From NCBI GenBank assembly GCA_000965745.1, contig CP009479.1:2118457-2182456 (forward strand): 64,000 bases of DNA, read 5' to 3'. The translations under genes and the position numbers were made by a program. Of the stretch, positions 9,616 through 18,718 are shown one piece after another (position 1 is the first letter of the stretch; every line of letters starts with the position of its first letter). The notes below the pieces were generated by a model. That model was not told the origin of the DNA and did not search any database. It saw only the letters and a program-made list of their open reading frames with translations. The stretch comes from an uncultured archaeon. Lineage in GTDB: Archaea; Thermoplasmatota; Thermoplasmata; Thermoplasmatales; Thermoplasmataceae.

Positions 9616-10214
9616 TCGAGGGAGTCCTTGAACCGCTTCAGGGCAGTTATGTTTCCGCCTATTGCAAACCACAGCAGCAGTATGACAGTCACCGTGAATG
9701 ATATCCCGAGGAGCGGGTAGCTTTCCCTGATGAATATCTGGAGGATGATCACCACCAGCATCATGACGAGCCTGTCGGCCCTCCCAAGGACCCCTGAGTA
9801 ATTGCGCTTCAGCCCAAGAGCCTGGGCCTGCGTTCCCATGTAGCTTGTAAGTATTACACCGATGATTGCTAGCATCCCGATTGTAATGTTGCCGAAGGGG
9901 CTGAAAGTCATTCCCAGTATTATGAAAATGTCGGCATACCTGTCCAGAACGTGATCTATCAGATCGCCCTTCCTGGAAGCCATGTTTCTCATCCTGGCCA
10001 CTTTCCCGTCCACTGCGTCAAAAAGTGCGGAGAATATAAGGGCAACAAACGCGCCTGCAAGAAACGCGGGAGAGCCGAAGTAATAGAAAATGCCCGTGAG
10101 AGCGGCAAGAACAACGGAAATAACCGAAATTGCGTTGGGATTTACCGAAAGGAAAAACTTGGAAATAGGCTCAAGCAGCAGATCGAATCTGCCCCTGTAG
10201 CTGTCGAGTACCAT
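9606..10214 (-). CDS. CDP-alcohol phosphatidyltransferase, archaetidylinositol-phosphate-synthase-like
   Basis: A 202-residue membrane protein (211 bp upstream of the convergent stop region is shared with no other gene). It carries a complete DX2DGX2ARX8GX3DX3D signature, with the first Asp at residue 66 and the last at residue 91 counted from the chosen ATG. These enzymes join a CDP-activated lipid to a polar alcohol; the archaeal members include archaetidylinositol phosphate synthase. Hydrophobic helices occupy most of the rest. The ATG at 10214 fits a TATA-like aataattta about 27 nt upstream; a GTG at 10223 would add three residues. The head-group alcohol is inferred, not shown. Confidence 0.85.
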   Translation of the reverse strand: MVLDSYRGRFDLLLEPISKFFLSVNPNAISVISVVLAALTGIFYYFGSPAFLAGAFVALIFSALFDAVDGKVARMRNMASRKGDLIDHVLDRYADIFIILGMTFSPFGNITIGMLAIIGVILTSYMGTQAQALGLKRNYSGVLGRADRLVMMLVVIILQIFIRESYPLLGISFTVTVILLLWFAIGGNITALKRFKDSLDQV

Positions 10215-10239
10215 TCTTGTCACATGATGTATCCGTAAA

Positions 10240-10692
10240 TTATTTTTTTCTATCTGACTCTATAAGCCTGGAAATTTGATCCGCGACTGAATCCGGTTTT
10301 GTGTCAGTTGTGTCGATAACGTGTATCCTGCCTGATGGTAAATGTTCAAGAGCCTCGTAGTATAGGGTTCCTGAGAGCTGTGCGTCAATATTCTCACGGA
10401 TCTTGTCCCCGCTGTAGCCCCTTCTTACCATCCTCTGTTCAAGAACAGATGCTTCTGTTTCAAGAATAACTGCAATGGTGCAGTCAAGGAGATGGGAAAA
10501 ATGGGATTGAACTGCATCGCACTCTGAAAAATGCCCCTTCGACCGGAGGCATCCTATATCGACTTCCCCGCCTTTCAGGCATCCACTGGAGGCGGCAATC
10601 TCAGCGGCATCGCAAACGGAATACCCCATTACGGCGAGTATCCCGGAGACTGTGGTCTTCCCGGTTCCCGGAACACCTGTTATGCAGATCAG
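10240..10692 (-). CDS. Adenylate-kinase-like P-loop NTPase (Fap7 type), probable CTG start
   Basis: The frame encodes a complete Walker A loop, GVPGTGKTT, at residues 6-14, but only if translation starts upstream of the first ATG (10629), which would delete it. There is no in-frame ATG, GTG or TTG before the loop. The best start is CTG at 10692-10690, which overlaps the TiaS stop as CTGA and follows a ggtgg ribosome site by 6 nt. The product would be 150 residues, with a lid-like segment around QRMVRRGYSGDKIRENIDAQ. This family includes archaeal Fap7-like adenylate kinases, linked to small-subunit maturation. Product family is fairly sure; the start is inferred. Confidence 0.78.
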   Translation of the reverse strand: MICITGVPGTGKTTVSGILAVMGYSVCDAAEIAASSGCLKGGEVDIGCLRSKGHFSECDAVQSHFSHLLDCTIAVILETEASVLEQRMVRRGYSGDKIRENIDAQLSGTLYYEALEHLPSGRIHVIDTTDTKPDSVADQISRLIESDRKK

Positions 10693-12020
10693 GCGGGACC
10701 ACCATTCCTTCCTGACATCTCTGCCAGTGCGAAGTGTTCTTCCAGCTTCAGCGGCATGGAGAGATGCCTCCTCGCGGAAACAGGAACCTCATACTTTCCT
10801 GGCAGGAGGCTCCGGGCTTCCTCTGCGTATTCCGGGGTGATCTTCTTCCCACCGCATGATTTGCACCTGAAATCATTCCTGCCGTGGGTCTTCATCCTTC
10901 TGGCACAGTTCTGGCACATGGGTGGCACCCTTTTGAAGTACCTTGATACAGAAATGACATGCATCTTCTCGACTTTCAGCGTCCCTTCTGATAGAGAGCC
11001 AGTAGCCTCAACTATGTCACCTGGCCTTAATTCCCTGAAAACGCTCCTGAATTCCTTTGTGGGTTCGAATGCAGCGAGGCCTATCCTGGATTTTTTCCAT
11101 TTCATTTGCGCGAAATAATGGCCCCCCTGGATCGGCACCGGGGTATCCACCACCTCGCCAGTGATTGAGAAGGAGCCTTTCTCCCAGATTATGTCTGGAG
11201 AGTGGATGATGTGATCGTCTGTTCCCTGGTTTGTTTCATAAATGAGGTAACTGGTTCCCCCGATCCCGTAACGGGTCCTCAATTCCTGCTCAATCTGCGG
11301 AAGGATTACGGGGTTTACAGACCTTACGCCATAGACAACCGGTGTCCTGTTTGACGGGAAGATTGCAGCGTGCCTGTTTTTCACGTCAATGTTATTGAAA
11401 GTTTCCTGATAGTGCTCCTCGATAAACGCGGCTGCTTCAAGCTGCAAATCCCTGTCGACGCTTCCCGGCCTCGGGTACTGGTAGACAAGAAGCTCATAGG
11501 TTCTTCTGCCCGGGCTCCAGCTCATTGCAGAGGATGCCCCGATTACTCCCCGTCCATTCTTGAACTTCCTGTAATTCGCGCCCGCCTCCATCAGAATATC
11601 CTCGACATATTGAGCAGAAATTTCTTTACTTACGGCTTCACGGTAAAGACTCTCCGGCGGCCTTGAGCCGGAAACTACCAGGCCAGGGTTAGTGCTTTCC
11701 TGCTCCATTACGGCAAACTCGCCTATAATTTCAGAGGAAATGTCAAGGAGTTCCTGCCTGGAAGCTTCGCCCTTCAGGCTTTCATAACCGAAAACCTGCT
11801 TTCCGCTGATTCTGCCAACCGGAAACTTCCTTCCTTTCCCCATCCCCAGCCTGAGAACAACTGCACCATTTCCCCTCGTCTTGTAACTGATGTTGGGGTT
11901 GAGCCTCACGAGCCTTGGGTACCCGATAACGTCAAGGCCCGTTCGCCTGATCAGCTCAGTGGGCAGGTACGTGGTGCACATCCCGTCCACGGAATCTGTA
12001 TCGTCTAGTGCGACCAGCAA
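10689..12020 (-). CDS. tiaS: tRNA(Ile2) 2-agmatinylcytidine synthetase TiaS
   Basis: A 443-residue protein starting LVALDDTDSVDGMCTTYL, the hallmark of TiaS, followed by RLNPNISYKTRGNGAV. It ends with an OB-like domain (about 290-370) and a zinc ribbon made of CQNC and CKSC (about 373-395). The enzyme attaches agmatine to C34 of tRNA-Ile(CAU), letting it read AUA instead of AUG; it is essential in archaea. The start is TTG at 12020, one nucleotide after the stop of the cis-prenyltransferase gene, so the two are coupled. Its stop overlaps the proposed CTG start of the next gene. Confidence 0.95.
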   Translation of the reverse strand: MLVALDDTDSVDGMCTTYLPTELIRRTGLDVIGYPRLVRLNPNISYKTRGNGAVVLRLGMGKGRKFPVGRISGKQVFGYESLKGEASRQELLDISSEIIGEFAVMEQESTNPGLVVSGSRPPESLYREAVSKEISAQYVEDILMEAGANYRKFKNGRGVIGASSAMSWSPGRRTYELLVYQYPRPGSVDRDLQLEAAAFIEEHYQETFNNIDVKNRHAAIFPSNRTPVVYGVRSVNPVILPQIEQELRTRYGIGGTSYLIYETNQGTDDHIIHSPDIIWEKGSFSITGEVVDTPVPIQGGHYFAQMKWKKSRIGLAAFEPTKEFRSVFRELRPGDIVEATGSLSEGTLKVEKMHVISVSRYFKRVPPMCQNCARRMKTHGRNDFRCKSCGGKKITPEYAEEARSLLPGKYEVPVSARRHLSMPLKLEEHFALAEMSGRNGGPA

Positions 12021-12021
12021 A

Positions 12022-12798
12022 TTAGGTCCCGAACCTCCTGCTCCTGACCTGATAGGCGGATATCGCCCTGAGAAAATCTATTCTTGTCAGGTCCGGCCAG
12101 TTAACATCTGAGAAGTAGAGTTCGGAATAGGCTGACTGCCAAAGCAGAAAATTTGAAATGCGTTCTTCACCACTGGTTCTCAGTATCAGATCCGGGTCGG
12201 GCAGTGATCCGTCGTACAGATATTCCCTGAACTTCTCCTCGTCTATATCATCGGGCTCAAGCTTTCCTTCCTTTACGAGCCCGGCAATTGCCCTTATAGC
12301 GTTTATTATTTCTCCCCTTCCGCTGTATCCGATCGCAAGGTTGAACCTGAACTTGTCATGCCTCTTCGTTGTTTCCTCCGTCAGCTTTATTGTTTCCCTG
12401 AGGTAATCCGGGAGTTTTGATACATCGCCGATCACCCTGACGTTGATCCTGTTCCTGAAAATGCGTTCATCGTTGAGAAGGTCAATGAATGCATCGTTTA
12501 TCATCCTGAAAAGAAAATCCACCTCTCCTGAATCACGGTTGAAGTTTTCAGTGGAAAATGCGTATACCGTAACTATCCTTATGCCCAGGTCCATGCACCA
12601 TTGAAGCACTTCCTCCAACTTGTCTTTCCCCCTGACATGGCCTTCATTCTCCGGTATGCCTGCATGCCTGGCATATCTCCTGTTGCCGTCAGTAATGATT
12701 CCAAGGTGTCCTGGAAGCGGGCTTTTCTTTATTTCCTCCATAAGGACTTTCTCGTAAACTTCAGAAGCCAGTGTTCCGATTCTCTCCGTAATTCCCAT
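12022..12798 (-). CDS. uppS: Undecaprenyl-diphosphate-synthase-like cis-prenyltransferase
   Basis: A 258-residue protein with the family hallmark HLGIITDGNRRYAR (31-44; catalytic Asp37), the central FSTENF motif, and a C-terminal DLILRTSGEERISNFLLWQ stretch that binds the homoallylic substrate. It extends a short allylic diphosphate with cis isoprene units, giving the long polyprenol that carries sugars for N-glycosylation and cell-surface glycans in archaea. It is the first gene of the run uppS-tiaS-adenylate kinase, with a TATA-like box 33 nt before its ATG. Confidence 0.95.
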   Translation of the reverse strand: MGITERIGTLASEVYEKVLMEEIKKSPLPGHLGIITDGNRRYARHAGIPENEGHVRGKDKLEEVLQWCMDLGIRIVTVYAFSTENFNRDSGEVDFLFRMINDAFIDLLNDERIFRNRINVRVIGDVSKLPDYLRETIKLTEETTKRHDKFRFNLAIGYSGRGEIINAIRAIAGLVKEGKLEPDDIDEEKFREYLYDGSLPDPDLILRTSGEERISNFLLWQSAYSELYFSDVNWPDLTRIDFLRAISAYQVRSRRFGT

Positions 12799-12826
12799 TT
12801 CCTGTTTTCAGAAATGAGAATTCGTA

Positions 12827-12837
12827 TTTATATAAAT
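12827..12837 (-). promoter_or_regulatory. TATA-like box for the uppS-tiaS operon
   Basis: The sequence tttatataaat on the plus strand reads as an archaeal TATA box for the minus strand. Its centre is about 33 nt before the uppS ATG, in a short AT-rich gap between two genes that run in the same direction, which implies that uppS starts its own transcript. Confidence 0.6.
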
Positions 12838-12891
12838 CTCAAACGGTTTGCTCAGCAGAGGATGGTTGATCGAGGAGGCAGGGCCATGCAC

Positions 12892-13845
12892 TCATACCTC
12901 CTTGACCAGTTCCAGGGAATACATGTATTCCTCTCTGGAATACCCGTGGACCTCTCTCTTGGACTTCAGGGTCAGCCCCATATCCCTCAACTCAGACATC
13001 CGCCCTGCTATGCCTGCGACCGTATTCACCTCGTAGAAATTTATTGTCCCGCCTCGCTTCAGGGACTTCATTGCTTTAGATACAAATGGAAAAGCGCCGT
13101 GGGGAAGGTTCATTATGATCCTGTCCACGCCTGTGTACTTTTCAACCTCTGCACCCGAATCCCCAAGTACAGGCTCTACAGTCCCCTTGAGCCTGTTGCG
13201 CCTGATGTTTTCCTTGAGGAGGCCGATGGCACTCGGGTTGTGGTCTATTGAAATTATTCTGCATTCGTGGTTTCTTGCTATGAGGACAGAGAATGGGCCG
13301 ATTCCTGCAAAGAGGTCTATGATTAGCTCCCCATCCTTGACGCTGTCAGATACACGCATTCTTTCAGTCGCAAGCCTCGGCGAGAAGTATGCCTTCTCCA
13401 CGTCAACAAGCAGTTCAATCCCGTTTTCCCTGTAAAGCGTTGTTCTGGATTCCTCGCCAGCAAGAAGAGTAAGTTTCCTTGTCCTGAATGGCCCCTGCAC
13501 CCCATGGTCCAGGTACACGCTTCTTATACCGGGCCTCATGAGCAAATTTTCAGACAGGCTTACAGGGTCCCTGACATTGGATTTCTTCATCACAACAATG
13601 CTTCCTATGACGTCATAGCTGCCCTTAATACCTTCCGGCCGTGGCTTTCTGCTACTTGGCTTCCCATTGAGGAGGATAAGCTCCCCGTATTCGCTGGCCG
13701 AGGATTCTTTTCCCTCAGCTACAGGTATAAGCAAATGTTCCCCGGTGCGCATTATATCATAGTTGTCATCCATGGCTGAGAGTCTCCTCAGCATTCCTAT
13801 GACTTCCTTGCCCTGAGATTTGTCAATCCGTAAATGATAATTCAT
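12892..13845 (-). CDS. tRNA (guanine37-N1)-methyltransferase Trm5 family
   Basis: A 317-residue protein. An N-terminal region with beta-rich turns is followed by a Rossmann methyltransferase domain with the SAM-binding LIIDLFAGIGPFSV (about 167-180) and the NLPHGAF motif (about 249-255) that marks the Trm5/Taw group. It methylates N1 of G37 next to the anticodon, which keeps the reading frame and starts wyosine synthesis. The paralogues Taw21/Taw22 cannot be excluded by eye. The ATG overlaps the Hel308 stop as ATGA, so translation of the two is coupled. Confidence 0.85.
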   Translation of the reverse strand: MNYHLRIDKSQGKEVIGMLRRLSAMDDNYDIMRTGEHLLIPVAEGKESSASEYGELILLNGKPSSRKPRPEGIKGSYDVIGSIVVMKKSNVRDPVSLSENLLMRPGIRSVYLDHGVQGPFRTRKLTLLAGEESRTTLYRENGIELLVDVEKAYFSPRLATERMRVSDSVKDGELIIDLFAGIGPFSVLIARNHECRIISIDHNPSAIGLLKENIRRNRLKGTVEPVLGDSGAEVEKYTGVDRIIMNLPHGAFPFVSKAMKSLKRGGTINFYEVNTVAGIAGRMSELRDMGLTLKSKREVHGYSREEYMYSLELVKEV

Positions 13846-15908
13846 CTGTTTGCCCTTTCAATCACGCTTTTTGCATACCTTATAGTGTCCCTGGAGAGCC
13901 GGTCTGAGAATCCGAAGATCTTTGAGATTTGCTCGACCCTGGCGGTAGAAACTGAATATATGGAGTTGAAACCGCTCTGATACAGCCTTCTCCCCCTTAC
14001 CCTCCCTATCCCGGGAATGGTGGTGAGTTCTATGACATCCTCCCTTACGCCTTCCTTTATCCTCAGGTTCAGCCTCTCGAGGGATGTCCTGATCTCAGCC
14101 TTATAGAGGGATGACAGCCTTGAGAGGGAATATGATATCCACTCCGCGGAACTGACCCTCATCTGGAGGTCCCCGGGCCCAATATCGTAAGTCTCAGTGA
14201 TGTCATTCATGCTTCGTTCATCAATCCAGTCCTTCAGAACCATTGCTGTGAGGGCGGCGGAAAGAGACTCCTCCTCGTATTCTTCTATCCCCGCCTGGTC
14301 CATGAAGTGCTCGATCAGCGGAAGGTTTCCGTTCCTGTATCTCATCGGGATCATGTCAGGAGTCCTGCAGATATAGTAAAGTGCAAGCTCCTCGCTGTGG
14401 GGTTTCTCGAAATATTTTTTCAGTACTATTGCAGACCTCGGATCTATGTACAGGTCGCTGACCATTTTCCCGAAAGTGGATACCTGCCATAAACCCAGTT
14501 TTTTCCTGATGAATTCGTTTTCCTCGAGAAAAGTCATGGTTTCTGACACCGGAAGCCTGAGGCTCTCCACGTCGTTCTGCACCCCGAACAGGGTGTTATG
14601 AAAGAAGTTCAATATGGAATCCTCATTTGTCGCTATGCCCGTAGCCATCAGTGCAAGTACGTTGAAAGGAAGGTACTTGAACTCTCCAAGTGCTGAGTTT
14701 ACGGGTTCAACTTCACCGTCCATGTACTCATTTGCCTTTTCCAGGGCACGTTCCGTTCCTGCATAAACGAGTGCTTCACCCTCCTTGTCGTATTTTGGCC
14801 GGCCTGCCCTTCCCAGCATCTGCTGGATTTCCATATTGGGAAGATATGTGCTGTATCCGTCGCTGAATCTGCTTATGTCCCTTACTATTACGGTCCTTGC
14901 AGGAAGGTTTATTCCAGCGGCCAGGGTAGGAGTCGCGACTATAACCTTCAGCTTCTTTGAGATGAATCCTTTTTCCACCTTGCCCCTCTGCTCAGTTGAC
15001 AGCCCCGCGTGATGGAAGCAGACTCCTTTGCCGATGAGCTCGTTTACAACATCAGAATACCTGTCGCTCTCTGCGAATGGATCCCTCTCGTTTACTGCGG
15101 GGTCCGGGCTTATCTCAAGAAATGTGGAAAGCGCCCTCGCTAGTTGCTCCGCCTTCTTCCTGGAGCTGACAAAAACCAGTGCCTGGCCTCCACCGTCAAT
15201 GCTGCGCCTTACCGACTCAACCACTTCATTCCCTTTGTGCAGCTTAACGGTCTCCCCGTCCATGAACTCCAGTGTGCCCTTTGCCAGGATGCCATATTTG
15301 AGCGGCACCGGCCTGAAGTCGCTTACAACTTTCTCTGCCTTAAGCCATTCCGAGACATCCTCATGGTTTGATATCGTGGCAGAAAGGGCCATTATTGACA
15401 TGTCCGGGTTCAGATGAAGTGCCGAAGACAGAACCATCTCCACCCTTGACCCCCTGTTTGGGTCTCCTACGAGATGTACCTCATCGGCAACGATCAGGCC
15501 AAGATTGTAAAGCATGCTCGGGTCGTGCCTGATCATGGAATCTGCTTTTTCCGACGTGCAGACCAGAACATCATACCTGTTGAGAATGGACGGCCCACTG
15601 TCATAGTCCCCTATGGAGATTCCGACTTTCAACCCAAGGGCTTCGAGCTTTTTCAGTTCCTGGTACTTTTCAGATGCAAGAGCCCTGAGTGGCACCATGT
15701 ACATTGACCTCAGACCCTTCCGGAACATTTCATAGATTGCCGCATAGGCTATCAGGGTCTTTCCTGACGCGGTTGGGACTGATACGAGCACATTGCTTCC
15801 ATTCCTGAATTTCAGGATTGCATCCTCCTGGTGCGGGTAGAGTTCAAAATCGTTCCTGTCAAACAGTTCCATGAAATTTTCCGGGAATCCTAGATCGCTT
15901 ATTTTCAT
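13842..15908 (-). CDS. hel308: Hel308-family DNA helicase
   Basis: A 688-residue Ski2-like superfamily 2 helicase. From the chosen start it has Walker A PTASGKT (45-51), the ADEVH box (about 143), the TPTLAAGINLPAR motif and the GRAGRP motif VI, then a winged-helix and ratchet region and a C-terminal helix-hairpin-helix, LTTIPGIGRVRGRRL. Hel308 unwinds lagging-strand DNA at stalled forks. The ATG at 15908 (protein starting MKISDLGF, like family members) fits a TATA-like box about 32 nt upstream; a GTG at 15932 would add 8 residues and has a ggagatca site some 13 nt before it. It forms an operon with Trm5. Confidence 0.92.
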   Translation of the reverse strand: MKISDLGFPENFMELFDRNDFELYPHQEDAILKFRNGSNVLVSVPTASGKTLIAYAAIYEMFRKGLRSMYMVPLRALASEKYQELKKLEALGLKVGISIGDYDSGPSILNRYDVLVCTSEKADSMIRHDPSMLYNLGLIVADEVHLVGDPNRGSRVEMVLSSALHLNPDMSIMALSATISNHEDVSEWLKAEKVVSDFRPVPLKYGILAKGTLEFMDGETVKLHKGNEVVESVRRSIDGGGQALVFVSSRKKAEQLARALSTFLEISPDPAVNERDPFAESDRYSDVVNELIGKGVCFHHAGLSTEQRGKVEKGFISKKLKVIVATPTLAAGINLPARTVIVRDISRFSDGYSTYLPNMEIQQMLGRAGRPKYDKEGEALVYAGTERALEKANEYMDGEVEPVNSALGEFKYLPFNVLALMATGIATNEDSILNFFHNTLFGVQNDVESLRLPVSETMTFLEENEFIRKKLGLWQVSTFGKMVSDLYIDPRSAIVLKKYFEKPHSEELALYYICRTPDMIPMRYRNGNLPLIEHFMDQAGIEEYEEESLSAALTAMVLKDWIDERSMNDITETYDIGPGDLQMRVSSAEWISYSLSRLSSLYKAEIRTSLERLNLRIKEGVREDVIELTTIPGIGRVRGRRLYQSGFNSIYSVSTARVEQISKIFGFSDRLSRDTIRYAKSVIERANR

Positions 15909-16173
15909 TGGGCTGGTTCCTGATTTCTTCACTGAAGATAATACTGATCTCCATTGCCAGTCAGCATATTAACCTGAAACCGGGGCATGAGACTGTGACT
16001 GCGCTGCTGTCCTGTGCGGCCAACGGTGGGAACCAGCCTGAAATCCAAGCCAGTAGAGCATCAAAATGATCCAAAATAATATAGATGATTCTGGAATAGT
16101 GGAGTGCATATAACAGCCAGTACAGGGTGTTGTCAGGCAACATTCTGTAGTGCAACAAAGCAGGTGTATAACT

Positions 16174-17400
16174 ATGAATAAAGGATACTTGAGGCTACAA
16201 TGGGCAAGAGAGCATATGCCTGTTGTGTCGGAGATAAGGAAAAGGTTTGTTGATGAGCAGCCCTTCAAGGGAGTGAAGATCGGGATGGCCCTGCACGTTG
16301 AGGCGAAGACCGGCATACTGGCACTCCTGCTCAAGGAGGGCGGGGCAGAAATCAAAATGGCTTCATGCAACCCCCTAAGCACTGACGATTCCGTTGTGGA
16401 ATCCTTGAGAAACGACTACAAGGTTGATGTCTACGCGAAAAAAGGTGAGACGGAGGAAGAGTATTATGAATATCTCAACAAGGTGCTCGACCTTGAGCCC
16501 AACGTGATAATAGACGATGGCGGGGACCTTACCAAGCTCGTCCTTCTTGACAGAAAAGACCTCCAGAAGAATGTAATCGGGGGGAACGAGGAAACGACCA
16601 CCGGAGTCGTGAGGCTTAAGGCCATGGAAAATGATGGCGCCCTCAAGTTCCCAATGTTTGACATCAATGATGCACAGATGAAGCATTTCTTTGATAACCG
16701 CTACGGAACAGGGCAGAGTACCCTTGACGGAATAATGAGTGCCACAAACATCCTCATTGCGGGAAAGCATGTTGTTGTTGCAGGCTACGGTTATTGTGGC
16801 AGGGGCATAGCAATGAGAATGAAGGGTCTCGGTGCAAGAGTCACGGTGACCGAGGTTGACCCGGTGAAGGCAGTTGAAGCGATCATGGACGGATTCAACG
16901 TGGAAAAAATGGGTGAAGCCATAAAGACTGCCGACATGGTAGTAACTGCAACGGGGATGAAGGGGGTCGTAACCTATGACAACCTGGTAAATGCCAAGTC
17001 CGGCCTCATACTTTCAAACGCGGGGCACTTCAACAACGAGCTTCCCTTTGATGACCTCCAGAAGAGGTCAGCGGAGAAGCTGCAGGTTAGAGACAGCGTC
17101 ACAAGATACAAGCTTGAGAATGGGAAGCTCATAAATCTCATTGCAGATGGCAGGCTTGTGAACCTTGCCGCAGGGCAGGGACACCCAGTGGAGATAATGG
17201 ACATGAGCTTTGCCCTTCAGGCGCTGGTTGCAGAGTATCTCGTGAAGAACTACAAATCGCTGGACAATAAGGTATATCCTGTTCCTGATGAGATAGACCA
17301 CGGGGTTGCAGAAATTAAGCTTAAATCACTTGGCCTTAGCATAGATGCCCTTTCTGATGAGCAGATCAAGTACCAGTCAAGCTGGGAAGAGGGAACATGA
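16174..17400 (+). CDS. ahcY: Adenosylhomocysteinase
   Basis: A 408-residue protein with the substrate-binding domain, a YGTGQSTLDGIMSATN segment (about 184-199) and the NAD-binding loop VVAGYGYCGRGIAMRMKGLG (about 205-225). The C-terminal HPVEIMDMSFALQAL motif is typical. It splits S-adenosylhomocysteine to adenosine and homocysteine, removing the inhibitory product of methyltransferases. The ATG at 16174 follows an aggtg ribosome site; a GTG at 16150 would add eight residues that lack family character. The stop overlaps the next gene as ATGA. Confidence 0.95.
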   Translation: MNKGYLRLQWAREHMPVVSEIRKRFVDEQPFKGVKIGMALHVEAKTGILALLLKEGGAEIKMASCNPLSTDDSVVESLRNDYKVDVYAKKGETEEEYYEYLNKVLDLEPNVIIDDGGDLTKLVLLDRKDLQKNVIGGNEETTTGVVRLKAMENDGALKFPMFDINDAQMKHFFDNRYGTGQSTLDGIMSATNILIAGKHVVVAGYGYCGRGIAMRMKGLGARVTVTEVDPVKAVEAIMDGFNVEKMGEAIKTADMVVTATGMKGVVTYDNLVNAKSGLILSNAGHFNNELPFDDLQKRSAEKLQVRDSVTRYKLENGKLINLIADGRLVNLAAGQGHPVEIMDMSFALQALVAEYLVKNYKSLDNKVYPVPDEIDHGVAEIKLKSLGLSIDALSDEQIKYQSSWEEGT

Positions 17401-18608
17401 AGAGGATAATGCTCATAGTTCTTGATGGGCTCGGAGACAGGCCAAACAAGGAGCTTGGCGGGAAAACTGCACTCCAGGCTGCATTCAGGCCGAACCTGAA
17501 CTTCCTTGCATCCAATGGAACAAATGGCCTGATGTCCCCCGTAAGCCACGGCCTCAAGGTTGGTTCTGACACATCGCACCTTTCCCTCATAGGGTACGAT
17601 CCGAGAGAATTCTATAGCGGAAGGGGCCCCTTCGAGGCAATGGGCCTCGGCATGGATGTAAGGCCCGGCGACGTGGCATTCAGGGCAAATTTTGGCACAA
17701 GGGAGAACGGCATTATAACAGACCGGAGGGCCGGAAGAATCCGGGATGGTAACTCAGAACTTTGCTCCAGCATAAACATGGAAATCGACGGTACCAGGTT
17801 CTTCGTAAAAGAAGGAGTTGAACACAGGGCCGCACTGGTCATCAGGGGATCGGGGCTCTCAGACAAGATCACGGATTCAGATCCTCACATCACCGGGAAG
17901 CCCGCGCAGGAAATTATGGCACTTGACAGGAGTGCGGAGCACACAGCGCATGTACTGAACCAGTTTCTCGAAAGATCGAGGGAGATTCTTGACAGTTCGG
18001 ATGTCAACAGGAGAAGGGAAGAGCGCGGCGAGCCCAGAGGAAACGAGCTCCTCATAAGAGGTGCCGGAATGGCCCCTGTACTTCCGCCATTCGGCGAAAA
18101 GTATGGTATGAAGGGTGCTTGCGTTGTTGGCATACCCATGATCTCAGGGATATGCCAGCTTGTCGGAATGGATGTGATAAAGCATCCAGGTGCAACCGGC
18201 ACTGTTGATACTGATTATTCCGGTAAGATCAGGACAGCGGTAAAAGCCCTAAAGGACCATGACTTTGTCCTTGTGAACATAAAGGCAACAGATATTGCCG
18301 GCCACGATGGCGACCCCATACTGAAGAGAGACGTGCTCGAGAAGACCGACAGGGCTTTCGGGCCCCTCAGAGACATTCTCGGGGACACGGTCATTGCAAT
18401 CACTGGAGACCACAGCACTCCCTGCTCCATTAAAGAGCATTCCGGGGACTCAGTTCCGATCACCTTCGTGACAGACGGCATAAGGAAGGACGGGGTGCGG
18501 TTCTACGACGAAATTTCGGCCCTGAAAGGAGAGTTGAGGATAACAAGCAATGACACCATGAACTATCTTCTAGGGCTATCCGACAGAGCGGAAAAATATG
18601 GTGCCTGA
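17397..18608 (+). CDS. apgM: 2,3-bisphosphoglycerate-independent phosphoglycerate mutase, archaeal type
   Basis: A 403-residue alkaline-phosphatase-superfamily enzyme. It opens with IMLIVLDGLGDRP (metal-binding Asp) and the GGKTAL segment, and has GSDTSHLSLIGYDPREFYSG (about 57-76, with the catalytic serine), then NIKATDIAGHDGD and ITGDHSTPC metal-binding motifs in the C-terminal half. It interconverts 3- and 2-phosphoglycerate in glycolysis and gluconeogenesis. Enolase, the next enzyme, is encoded at about 49.3-50.5 kb in this window. The ATG overlaps the ahcY stop by 4 nt. Confidence 0.95.
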   Translation: MKRIMLIVLDGLGDRPNKELGGKTALQAAFRPNLNFLASNGTNGLMSPVSHGLKVGSDTSHLSLIGYDPREFYSGRGPFEAMGLGMDVRPGDVAFRANFGTRENGIITDRRAGRIRDGNSELCSSINMEIDGTRFFVKEGVEHRAALVIRGSGLSDKITDSDPHITGKPAQEIMALDRSAEHTAHVLNQFLERSREILDSSDVNRRREERGEPRGNELLIRGAGMAPVLPPFGEKYGMKGACVVGIPMISGICQLVGMDVIKHPGATGTVDTDYSGKIRTAVKALKDHDFVLVNIKATDIAGHDGDPILKRDVLEKTDRAFGPLRDILGDTVIAITGDHSTPCSIKEHSGDSVPITFVTDGIRKDGVRFYDEISALKGELRITSNDTMNYLLGLSDRAEKYGA

Positions 18609-18680
18609 TCATTCCGGTTTGGCTGGTTTCTGTGTTCTGCAGAACCAGTATTTTACTATGTTTTAGATTAATTCAATAAG

Positions 18681-18690
18681 TTTAAATAAT
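18681..18690 (+). promoter_or_regulatory. TATA-like box upstream of a membrane protein gene
   Basis: The sequence tttaaataat has its centre about 34 nt before the ATG at 18719, within a gene-free stretch. It is a good match to archaeal TATA boxes and implies a short or absent 5' leader. Confidence 0.6.
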
Positions 18691-18718
18691 TTGTAGGATT
18701 AGTACGTCTGACAAGTGT

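Noticed and set aside
15969-16382. Minus-strand frame of 137 codons before ahcY
   Set aside because: It overlaps the ahcY start, is Cys/Ser/Leu-rich and has no family resemblance.
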